From Taudactylus pleione (taxonomy: Eukaryota > Chordata > Amphibia > Anura > Myobatrachidae), in assembly GCA_031769625.1 (NCBI GenBank), contig JAUIMM010001418.1, positions 310,001 to 374,000 of the forward strand: a stretch of DNA of 64,000 nt, in the 5' to 3' direction. The notes below the pieces were generated by a model, which was not told the DNA's origin, did not search any database, and was given only the letters and a program-made list of their open reading frames with translations. Position 1 is the stretch's first letter. Every line of letters starts with the position of its first letter. The position numbers were made by a program, and so were the translations under genes. This document shows positions 51,829-63,655 of this stretch, piece by piece.

Positions 51829-54800
51829 GTGTCAGTGCCTCAGTGGTATTTATATAATCACAGTAGTGTATCATTGTCAGTGCCTCAGTGGTATTTATAT
51901 AATCACAGTAGTGTCTCTGTGTCAGTGCCTCAGTGGTATTTATATAATCACAGTAGTGTCAGTGCCTCAGTGGTTTTTATATTATTACAGCAGTGTCTCT
52001 GTGTCAGTGCCTCTGTGGTATTTATATAATTACAGTAGTGTCTCTGTGTCTGTGCCTCAGTGGTATTTATATAATCACACTAATGAATCTTTTTCAGTGC
52101 CTCAGTGGTATTTATATAATTACAGTAGTGTCTCTGTGTCTGTGCCTCAGTGGTATTTATATAATCACAGTAGTGTCTCTGTGTCAGTGCCTCATTGGTA
52201 TTTATATAATCACAGTAATGTCTCTGTGTCAGTGTCTCAGTGGAATTTATATAATCACAGTATTGTATCTTTGTCAGTGCCTCAGTGGTATTTATATAAT
52301 TACAGTAGTGTCAGTGCCTCAGTGGTTTTTATATGATTACAGTAGTGTCTCTGTGTCAGTGCCTCAGTGGTATTTATATAATCACAGTAGTGTATCTTTG
52401 TCAGTGCCTCAGTGGTATTTATATAATTACAGTAGTGTCTCTGTGTCAGTGCCTCAGTGGTATTTCTATAATTACAGTAGTGTCTCTGTGTCAGTGCCTC
52501 AGTGGTATTTATATAATCACAGTAGTGTATCTGTGTCAGTGCCTCAGTGGTATTTATATAATTACAGTAGTGTCTCTGTGTCAGTGCCTCAGTGGTATTT
52601 ATATAATTACAGTAGTGTCTCTGTGTCAGTGCCTCAGTGGTATTTATATAATCACAGTAATGTATCTTTGTCAGTGCCTCAGTGGTATTTATATAATTAC
52701 AGTAGTGTCTCTGTGTCAGTGCCTCAGTGGTATTTATATAATCACAGTAGTGTCTCTGTGTCAGTGCCTCAGTGGTATTTATATAATCACAGTAATGTCT
52801 CTGTGTCAGTGTCTCAGTGGTATTTATATAATCACAGTAGTGTATCTGTGTCAGTGCCTCAGTGGTATTTATATAATTACAGTAGTGTCTCTGTGTCAGT
52901 GCCACAGTGGTATTTATATAATTACAGTAGTGTCTCTGTGTCAGTGCCTCAGTGATATGTATATAATCACAGTAATGTATCTTTGTCAGTGCCTCAGTGG
53001 TATTTATATAATTACAGTAGTGTCTCTCTGTCAGTGCCTCAGTGGTATTTATATAATCACAGTAGTGTCTCAGTGTCAGTGCCTCAGTGTTATTTATATA
53101 ATCACAGTAATGTCTCTGTGTCAGTGTCTCAGTGGTATTTATATAATGACAGTAGTGTATCTTTGTCAGTGCCTCAGTGGTATTTATATAATTACAGTAG
53201 TGTCAGTGCCTCAGTGGTTTTTATATGATTACAGTAGTGTCTCTGTGTCAGTGCCTCAATGGTATTTATATAATCACAGTAGTGTATCTTTGTCAGTGCC
53301 TCAGTGGTATTTATATAATTACAGCAGTGTCTCTGTGTCAGTTCCTCAGTGGTATTTATATAATCACAGTAGTGTCTCTGTGTCAGTGCCTCAGTGGTAT
53401 TTATATAATCACAGTAGTGTATCTTTGTCAGTGCCTCAGTGGTATTTATATAATCACAGTAGTGTATCTATGTCAGTGCCTCAGTGGCATTTATATTATT
53501 ACAGTAGTGTCTCTGTTTCAGTACATCAGTGGTATTTATATAATTACAGTAGTGTCTCTGTGTCAGTGCCTCACTGGTATTTATATAATCACAGAAGTGT
53601 ATCTGTGTCAGTGCCTCAGTGGTATTTATATAATTACAGTAGTGTCTCTGTGTCAGTACCTCAGTGGTACTTTAATAATTACAGTTGTGTCTCTGTGTCA
53701 GTGCCTCAGTGGTATTTCTATAATTACAGTAGTGTCTCTGTGTCAGTGCCTCAGTGGTATTTATATAATTACAGTAGTGTCTCTGTGTCAGTGCATTAGT
53801 GGTATTTATATAATTACAGTAGTGTCTCTGTGTCAGTGCCTCAGAGGTATTTCTATAATCACAGTAGTATCTCTGTGTCAGTGCCTCAGTGGTATTTATA
53901 TAATCACAGTAGTGTCTGTGTCAGTGCCTCAGTGGTATTTATATAATTACAGTAGTGTCTCTGTGTCAGTGCCTCTGTGTTATTTATATAATCACAGTAG
54001 TTTATCTTTGTCAGTGCCTCAGTGGTATTTATATAATTACAGTAGTGTCTCAGTGTCAGTGCCTCAGTGGTATTTATATAATTACAGTAGTGTCTACGTG
54101 TCAGTGCCTTAGTGGTATTTATATAATTACAGTAGTGTCTCTGTGTCAGTGCCTCAGTGGTATTTATATAATCACAGTAGTGTCTCTGTGTCAGTGCCTC
54201 TGTGGTATTTATATAATCACAGTAGTGTATCTTTGTCAGTGCCTCAGTGGTATTTATATAATCACAGTAGTGTATCTTTGTCAGTGCCTCAGTGGTATTT
54301 ATATAATTACAATAGTGTCTCTGTGTCAGTGCCTCAGTGGTATTTATATAATCACAGTAGTGTCTCTGTGTCAGTGTCTCAGTGGTATTTATATAATCAC
54401 AGTAGTGTATCTTTGTCAGTGCCTCAGTGGTATTTATATAATTACAGTAATGTCAGTGCCTCAGTGGTTTTTATATAATTACAGTAGTGTCTCTGTGTCA
54501 GTGCCTCAGTGGTATTTATATAATCACAGTAGTGTATCTTTGTCAGTGCCTCAGTGGTATTTATATAATTACAGTAGTGTCTCTGTGTCAGTGCCTCAGT
54601 GGTATTTATATAATCACAGTAGTGTATCTATGTCAGTGCCTCTGTGGCATTTATATAATTACAGTAGTGTCTCTGTGTCTGTGCCTCAGTGGTATTTATA
54701 TAATTACGGTAGTGTCTCTGTGTCAGTGCCTCAGTGGTATTTATATACTCACAGTAGTGTCTCTGTGTCAGTGCCTCAGTGGTATTTATATAATCACAGT

Positions 54801-55554
54801 AGTGTATCTTTGTCAGTGCCTCAGTGGTATTTATATAATCACAGTAGTGTATCTTTGTCAGTGCCTCAGTGGTATTTATATAATTACAGTAGTGTCTCTG
54901 TGTCAGTGCCTCAGCTGTATTTATTTAATCACAGTAGAGTCTCTGTGTCAGTGTCTCAGTGGTATTTATATACTCACAGTAGTGTATCTTTGTCAGTGCC
55001 TCAGTGGTATTTATATAATTACAGTAGTTTCTATGTGTCAGTGCCTCAGTGGTATTTATAAAATCACAGTAGTGTATCTATGTCAGTGCCTCAGTGGCAT
55101 TTATATAATTACAGTAGTGTCTCTGTGTCAGTGCCTCAGTGGTATTTATATAATTACAGTAGTGTCTCTGTGTCAGTGCCTCAGTGGTATTTATATAATC
55201 ACAGTAGTGTATCTTTGTCAGTGCCTCAGTGGTATTTATATAATCACAGTAGTGTATCTGTGTCAGTGCCTCAGTGGTATTTATATAATTACAGTAGTGT
55301 CTCTGTGTCAGTGCCTCAGTGGTATTTATATAATTACCATTGTGTCTCTGTGTCAGTGCCTCTGTGTTATTTATATAATCACAGTAGTTTATCTTTGTCA
55401 GTGCCTCAGTGGTATTTATATAATTACAGTAGTGTCTCCGTGTCAGTGCCTCAGTGGTATTTATATAATTACAGTAGTGTCTACGTGTCAGTGCCTTAGT
55501 GGTATTTATATAATTACGGTAGTGTCTCTGTGTCAGTGCCTCAGTGGTATTTAT
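51829..55554 (+). repeat. Blocks C and D, copy 2
   Basis: From 52333 it matches 42293 onward at 10,040 bp (43185/53225, 43915/53955, 44447/54487). A unit group with the unusual cacactaatgaatc at 52077 (core change plus tttttcag tail) lies near the start and recurs only at 63782. In D, one extra monomer with tgtctgtgcct and ttacggtag is present near 54680-54720, so the offset increases from there. Confidence 0.78.
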
Positions 55555-58500
55555 ATAATCACAGTAGTGTCTCAGTGTCAGTGCCTCAGTGGTATTTATA
55601 TAATCACAGTAGTGTATCTTTGTCAGTGCCTCAGTGGTATTTATATAATCACAGTAGTGTATCTTTGTCAGTGCCTCAGTGGTATTTATATAATTACAGT
55701 AGTGTCTCTGTGTCAGTGCCTCAGTGGTATTTATATAATCACAGTAGAGTCAGTGCCTCAGTGGTATTTATATAATCACAGTAGTGTCAGTGCCTCAGTG
55801 GTATTTATATAATCACAGTAGTGTATCATTGTCAGTGCCTCAGTGGTATTTATATAATCACAGTAGTGTCAGTGCCTCAGTGGTATTTATATAATCACAG
55901 TAGTGTATCATTGTCAGTGCCTCAGTGGTATTTATATAATCACAGTAGTGTCTCTGTGTCAGTGCCTCAGTGGTATTTATATAATCACATTAGTGTCTCT
56001 GTGTCAGTGCCTCAGTGGTATTTATATAATCACAGTAGTGTCTCTGTGTCAGTGCCACAGTGGTATTTATTTAATCACAGTATTGTATCTTTGACAGTGC
56101 CTCAGTGGTATTTATATAATAACAGTAGTGTTTCTGTGTCAGTGCCTCAGTGGTATTTAAATAATCACAGAAGTGTCTCTGTGTCAGTGTCTCAGTGGTA
56201 TTTATATAATCACAGTAGTGTATCTTTGTCAGTGCCTCACTGGTATTTATATAATTACAGTAGTGTCTCTGTGTCAGTGCCTCAGTGGTATTTATATAAT
56301 TACAGTAGTGTCTCTGTGTCAGTGCCTCAGTGATATTTATATAATCACAGTAGTGTCAGTGCCTCAGTGGTATTTATATAATCACAGTAGTGTCAGTGCC
56401 TCAGTGGTATTTATATAATCACAGTAGTGTATCTTTGTCAGTGCCTCAGTGGTATTTATATTATCACAGTAGTGTCTCTGTGTCAGTGCCTCAGTGGTAT
56501 TTATATAATCACAGTAGTGTCTCTGTGTCAGTGCGTCAGTGGTATTTATATAATCACATTAGTGTCTCTCTGTCAGTGCCACAGTGGTATTTATTTAATC
56601 ACAGTAGTGTATCTTTGTCAGTGCCTCAGTGGTATTTATATAATAACAGTAGTGTTTCTGTATCAGTGCCTCAGTGGTATTTATATAATCACAGTAGTGT
56701 ATCTTTGTCAGTGCCTCAGTGGTATTTTTATAATTACAGTAGTGTCTCTGTGTCAGTGCCTCAGTGGTATTTATATAATCACAGTAGTGTCTCTGTGTCA
56801 GTGTCTCAGTGGTATTTATATAATCACAGTAGTGTATCTTTGTCAGTGCCTCAGTGGTATTTATATAATTACAGTAGTGTCTCTGTGTCAGTGCCTCAGT
56901 TGTATTTATATAATTACAGTAGTGTCTCTGTGTCAGTGCCTCAGTGGTATTTATATAATCACAGTAGTGTATCTGTGTCAGTTCCTCAGTGGTATTTATA
57001 TATTTACAGTAGTGTCTCTGTGTCAGTGCCTCAGTGGTATTTATATAATCACAGAAGTGTCAGTGCCTCAGTGGTATTTATATAATCACAGTAGTGTATC
57101 ATTGTCAGTGCCTCAGTGGTATTTATATAATCACAGTAGTGTCTCTGTGTCAGTGCCTCAGTGGTATTTATATAATCACAGTAGTGTCAGTGCCTCAGTG
57201 GTATTTATATAATCACAGTAGTGTCTCTGTGTCAGTGCCTCAGTGGTATTTATATAATCACAGTAATGTCTCTGTGTCAGTGTCTCAGTGGTATTTATAA
57301 AATCACAGTAGTGTATCTGTGTCAGTGCCTCAGTGGTATTTATATAATTACAGTAGTGTCTCTGTGTCAGTGCCACAGTGGTATTTATATAATTACAGTA
57401 GTGTCTCTGTGTCAGTGCCTCAGTGGTATTTATATAATCACAGTAATGTATCTTTGTCAGTGCCTCAGTGGTATTTATATAATTACAGTAGTGTCTCTGT
57501 GTCAGTGCCTCAGTGGTATTTATATAATCACAGTAGTGTCTCAGTGTCAGTGCCTCAGTGGTATTTATATAATCACAGTAATGTCTCTGTGTCAGTGTCT
57601 CAGTGGTATTTATATAATGACAGTAGTGTATCTTTGTCAGTGCCTCAGTGGTATTTATATAATTACAGTAGTGTCAGTGCCTCAGTGGTTTTTATATGAT
57701 TACAGTAGTGTCTCTGTGTCAGTGCCTCAATGGTATTTATATAATCACAGTAGTGTATCTTTGTCAGTGCCTCAGTGGTATTTATATAATTACAGCAGTG
57801 TCTCTGTGTCAGTTCCTCAGTGGTATTTATATAATCACAGTAGTGTCTCTGTGTCAGTGCCTCAGTGGTATTTATATAATCACAGTAGTGTATCTTTGTC
57901 AGTGCCTCAGTGGTATTTATATAATCACAGTAGTGTATCTATGTCAGTGCCTCAGTGGCATTTATATTATTACAGTAGTGTCTCTGTGTCAGTACGTCAG
58001 TGGTATTTATATAATTACAGTAGTGTCTCTGTGTCAGTGCCTCAGTGGTATTTATATAATCACAGAAGTGTATCTGTGTCAGTGCCTCAGTGGTATTTAT
58101 ATAATTACAGTAGTGTCTCTGTGTCAGTGCCTCAGTGGTATTTATATAATTACAGTAGTGTCTCTGTGTCAGTGCATCAGTGGTATTTATATAATTACAG
58201 TAGTGTCTCTGTGTCAGTGCCTCAGAGGTATTTCTATAATCACAGTAGTATCTCTGTGTCAGTGCCTCAGTGGTATTTATATAATCACAGTAGTGTCTGT
58301 GTCAGTGCCTCAGTGGTATTTATATAATTACAGTAGTGTCTCTGTGTCAGTGCCTCTGTGTTATTTATATAATCACAGTAGTTTATCTTTGTCAGTGCCT
58401 CAGTGGTATTTATATAATTACAGTAGTGTCTCCGTGTCAGTGCCTCAGTGGTATTTATATAATTACAGTAGTGTCTACGTGTCAGTGCCTTAGTGGTATT

Positions 58501-58855
58501 TATATAATTACAGTAGTGTCTCTGTGTCAGTGCCTCAGTGGTATTTATATAATCACAGTAGTGTCTCTGTGTCAGTGCCTCAGTGGTATTTATATAATCA
58601 CAGTAGTGTATCTTTGTCAGTGCCTCAGTGGTATTTATATAATCACAGTAGTGTATCTTTGTCAGTGCCTCAGTGGTATTTATATAATTACAATAGTGTC
58701 TCTGTGTCAGTGCCTCAGTGATATTTATATAATCACAGTAGAGTCTCTGTGTCAGTGTCTCAGTGGTATTTATATAATCACAGTAGTGTATCTTTGTCAG
58801 TGCCTCAGTGGTATTTATATAATTACAGTAGTGTCAGTGCCTCAGTGGTTTTTAT
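55555..58855 (+). repeat. 3301-bp tandem higher-order unit (75 monomers), left copy
   Basis: It consists of 65 units of 45, 9 of 37 and 1 of 43 = 3301 bp. It opens with a gtgtctcagtgtcag unit and contains an X-like half (to about 57.05 kb), then B/C-like material with atatgattacagt near 57696 and the 43-bp unit tail at 58293. The next copy follows directly in the same orientation. Confidence 0.88.
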
Positions 58856-61800
58856 ATAATTACAGTAGTGTCTCAGTGTCAGTGCCTCAGTGGTATTTAT
58901 ATAATCACAGTAGTGTATCTTTGTCAGTGCCTCAGTGGTATTTATATAATCACAGTAATGTATCTTTGTCAGTGCCTCAGTGGTATTTATATAATTACAG
59001 TAGTGTCTCTGTGTCAGTGCCTCAGTGGTATTTATATAATCACAGTAGAGTCAGTGCCTCAGTGGTATTTATATAATCACAGTAGTGTCAGTGCCTCAGT
59101 GGTATTTATATAATCACAGTAGTGTATCATTGTCAGTGCCTCAGTGGTATTTATATAATCACAGTAGTGTCAGTGCCTCAGTGGTATTTATATAATCACA
59201 GTAGTGTATCATTGTCAGTGCCTCAGTGGTATTTATATAATCACAGTAGTGTCTCTGTGTCAGTGCCTCAGTGGTATTTATATAATCACATTAGTGTCTC
59301 TGTGTCAGTGCCTCAGTGGTATTTATATAATCACAGTAGTGTCTCTGTGTCAGTGCCACAGTGGTATTTATTTAATCACAGTATTGTATCTTTGACAGTG
59401 CCTCAGTGGTATTTATATAATAACAGTAGTGTTTCTGTGTCAGTGCCTCAGTGGTATTTAAATAATCACAGAAGTGTCTCTGTGTCAGTGTCTCAGTGGT
59501 ATTTATATAATCACAGTAGTGTATCTTTGTCAGTGCCTCAGTGGTATTTATATAATTACAGTAGTGTCTCTGTGTCAGTGCCTCAGTGGTATTTATATAA
59601 TTACAGTAGTGTCTCTGTGTCAGTGCCTCAGTGATATTTATATAATCACAGTAGTGTCAGTGCCTCAGTGGTATTTATATAATCACAGTAGTGTCAGTGC
59701 CTCAGTGGTATTTATATAATCACAGTAGTGTATCTTTGTCAGTGCCTCAGTGGTATTTATATTATCACAGTAGTGTCTCTGTGTCAGTGCCTCAGTGGTA
59801 TTTATATAATCACAGTAGTGTCTCTGTGTCAGTGCGTCAGTGGTATTTATATAATCACATTAGTGTCTCTTTGTCAGTGCCACAGTGGTATTTATTTAAT
59901 CACAGTAGTGTATCTTTGTCAGTGCCTCAGTGGTATTTATATAATAACAGTAGTGTTTCTGTATCAGTGCCTCAGTGGTATTTATATAATCACAGTAGTG
60001 TATCTTTGTCAGTGCCTCAGTGGTATTTTTATAATTACAGTAGTGTCTCTGTGTCAGTGCCTCAGTGGTATTTATATAATCACAGTAGTGTCTCTGTGTC
60101 AGTGTCTCAGTGGTATTTATATAATCACAGTAGTGTATCTTTGTCAGTGCCTCAGTGGTATTTATATAATTACAGTAGTGTCTCTGTGTCAGTGCCTCAG
60201 TTGTATTTATATAATTACAGTAGTGTCTCTGTGTCAGTGCCTCAGTGGTATTTATATAATCACAGTAGTGTATCTGTGTCAGTTCCTCAGTGGTATTTAT
60301 ATATTTACAGTAGTGTCTCTGTGTCAGTGCCTCAGTGGTATTTATATAATCACAGAAGTGTCAGTGCCTCAGTGGTATTTATATAATCACAGTAGTGTAT
60401 CATTGTCAGTGCCTCAGTGGTATTTATATAATCACAGTAGTGTCTCTGTGTCAGTGCCTCAGTGGTATTTATATAATCACAGTAGTGTCAGTGCCTCAGT
60501 GGTATTTATATAATCACAGTAGTGTCTCTGTGTCAGTGCCTCAGTGGTATTTATATAATCACAGTAATGTCTCTGTGTCAGTGTCTCAGTGGTATTTATA
60601 AAATCACAGTAGTGTATCTGTGTCAGTGCCTCAGTGGTATTTATATAATTACAGTAGTGTCTCTGTGTCAGTGCCACAGTGGTATTTATATAATTACAGT
60701 AGTGTCTCTGTGTCAGTGCCTCAGTGGTATTTATATAATCACAGTAATGTATCTTTGTCAGTGCCTCAGTGGTATTTATATAATTACAGTAGTGTCTCTG
60801 TGTCAGTGCCTCAGTGGTATTTATATAATCACAGTAGTGTCTCAGTGTCAGTGCCTCAGTGGTATTTATATAATCACAGTAATGTCTCTGTGTCAGTGTC
60901 TCAGTGGTATTTATATAATGACAGTAGTGTATCTTTGTCAGTGCCTCAGTGGTATTTATATAATTACAGTAGTGTCAGTGCCTCAGTGGTTTTTATATGA
61001 TTACAGTAGTGTCTCTGTGTCAGTGCCTCAATGGTATTTATATAATCACAGTAGTGTATCTTTGTCAGTGCCTCAGTGGTATTTATATAATTACAGCAGT
61101 GTCTCTGTGTCAGTTCCTCAGTGGTATTTATATAATCACAGTAGTGTCTCTGTGTCAGTGCCTCAGTGGTATTTATATAATCACAGTAGTGTATCTTTGT
61201 CAGTGCCTCAGTGGTATTTATATAATCACAGTAGTGTATCTATGTCAGTGCCTCAGTGGCATTTATATTATTACAGTAGTGTCTCTGTGTCAGTACGTCA
61301 GTGGTATTTATATAATTACAGTAGTGTCTCTGTGTCAGTGCCTCAGTGGTATTTATATAATCACAGAAGTGTATCTGTGTCAGTGCCTCAGTGGTATTTA
61401 TATAATTACAGTAGTGTCTCTGTGTCAGTGCCTCAGTGGTATTTATATAATTACAGTAGTGTCTCTGTGTCAGTGCATCAGTGGTATTTATATAATTACA
61501 GTAGTGTCTCTGTGTCAGTGCCTCAGAGGTATTTCTATAATCACAGTAGTATCTCTGTGTCAGTGCCTCAGTGGTATTTATATAATCACAGTAGTGTCTG
61601 TGTCAGTGCCTCAGTGGTATTTATATAATTACAGTAGTGTCTCTGTGTCAGTGCCTCTGTGTTATTTATATAATCACAGTAGTTTATCTTTGTCAGTGCC
61701 TCAGTGGTATTTATATAATTACAGTAGTGTCTCCGTGTCAGTGCCTCAGTGGTATTTATATAATTACAGTAGTGTCTACGTGTCAGTGCCTTAGTGGTAT

Positions 61801-62156
61801 TTATATAATTACAGTAGTGTCTCTGTGTCAGTGCCTCAGTGGTATTTATATAATCACAGTAGTGTCTCTGTGTCAGTGCCTCAGTGGTATTTATATAATC
61901 ACAGTAGTGTATCTTTGTCAGTGCCTCAGTGGTATTTATATAATCACAGTAGTGTATCTTTGTCAGTGCCTCAGTGGTATTTATATAATTACAATAGTGT
62001 CTCTGTGTCAGTGCCTCAGTGATATTTATATAATCACAGTAGAGTCTCTGTGTCAGTGTCTCAGTGGTATTTATATAATCACAGTAGTGTATCTTTGTCA
62101 GTGCCTCAGTGGTATTTATATAATTACAGTAGTGTCAGTGCCTCAGTGGTTTTTAT
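58856..62156 (+). repeat. 3301-bp tandem higher-order unit (75 monomers), right copy
   Basis: It matches the left copy at a constant 3301 bp (55821/59122, 56390/59691, 57221/60522, 58336/61637, 58293/61594). Differences I found are G at 55657 versus A at 58958, C at 56240 versus G at 59541, and C at 56570 versus T at 59871. Identity is therefore above 99%, the highest of any large duplication in the window. Confidence 0.88.
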
Positions 62157-63151
62157 ATAATTACAGTAGTGTCTCTGTGTCAGTGCCTCAGTGGTATTTA
62201 TATAATCACAGTAGTGTATCTTTGTCAGTGCCTCAGTGGTATTTATATAATTACAGTAGTGTCTCTGTGTCAGTGCCTCAGTGGTATTTATATAATCACA
62301 GTAGTGTATCTATGTCAGTGCCTCTGTGGCATTTATATAATTACAGTAGTGTCTCTGTGTCTGTGCCTCAGTGGTATATATATAATTACGGTAGTGTCTC
62401 TGTGTCAGTGCCTCAGTGGTATTTATATAATCACAGTAGTGTCTCTGTGTCAGTGCCTCAGTGGTATTTATATAATCACAGTAGTGTATCTTTGTCAGTG
62501 CCTCAGTGGTATTTATATAATCACAGTAGTGTATCTTTGTCAGTGCCTCAGTGGTATTTATATAATTACAGTAGTGTCTCTGTGTCAGTGCCTCAGCTGT
62601 ATTTATTTAATCACAGTAGAGTCTCTGTGTCAGTGTCTCAGTGGTATTTATATACTCACAGTAGTGTATCTTTGTCAGTGCCTCAGTGGTATTTATATAA
62701 TTACAGTAGTTTCTCTGTGTCAGTGCCTCAGTGGTATTTATATAATCACAGTAGTGTATCTATGTCAGTGCCTCAGTGGCATTTATATAATTACAGTAGT
62801 GTCTCTGTGTCAGTGCCTCAGTGGTATTTATATAATTACAGTAGTGTCTCTGTGTCAGTGCCTCAGTGGTATTTATATAATCACAGTAGTGTATCTTTGT
62901 CAGTGCCTCAGTGGTATTTATATAATCACAGTAGTGTATCTGTGTCAGTGCCTCAGTGGTATTTATATAATTACAGTAGTGTCTCTGTGTCAGTGCCTCA
63001 GTGGTATTTATATAATTACCATTGTGTCTCTGTGTCAGTGCCTCAGTGGTATTAATATAATTACAGTAGTGTCTCTGTGTCATTGCCTCAGTGGTATTTA
63101 TATAATTACAGTGGTGTCTCTGTCAGTGCCTCAGTGGTATTTATATAATTA
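62157..63151 (+). repeat. Block D, copy 3
   Basis: The stretch from 62169 matches 54487 onward (offset 7682), with the same cctctgtggcattta, cctcagctgtatttattt and agtagtttctctg landmarks. Near 63019 and after, units with taccattgtg, gtattaatataatt and cattgcctcag appear. A 43-bp unit of a different kind, with the tail gtgtctctgtcagtg, ends near 63128. Confidence 0.78.
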
Positions 63152-63655
63152 CAGTAGTGTCTCTATGTCAGTGCCTCAGTGGTATTAATATAATTACAGT
63201 AGTGTCTCTGTGTCAGTGCCAGTGGTATTTCTATAATCACAGTAGTGTCAGTGCTTCAGTGGTATTTATATAATCACAGAAGTGTCAGTGCCTCAGTGGT
63301 ATTTATATAATCACAGTAGTGTATCATTGTCAGTGCCTCAGTGGTATTTATATAATCACAGTAGTGTCTCTGTGTCAGTGCCTCAGTGGTATTTATATAA
63401 TTACCATTGTGTCTCTGTGTCAGTGCCTCAGTGGTATTAATATAATTACAGTAGTGTCTCTGTGTCAGTGCCAGTGGTATTTCTATAATCACAGTAGTGT
63501 CAGTGCTTCAGTGGTATTTATATAATCACAGAAGTGTCAGTGCCTCAGTGGTATTTATATAATCACAGTAGTGTATCATTGTCAGTGCCTCAGTGGTATT
63601 TATATAATCACAGTAGTGTCTCTGTGTCAGTGCCTCAGTGGTATTTATATAATCA
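63152..63655 (+). repeat. 252-bp tandem duplication (two copies of 6 monomers)
   Basis: Copies are about 63152-63403 and 63404-63655. Paired landmarks are gtattaata at 63182/63434, gtgccagtgg at 63216/63468, agaagtgtcag at 63278/63530 and gtgtatcatt at 63319/63571, all 252 bp apart. Each copy is 3 units of 45, 2 of 37 and 1 of 43. The gtgccagtgg junction, which lacks two bases, occurs nowhere else that I saw. Confidence 0.85.
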
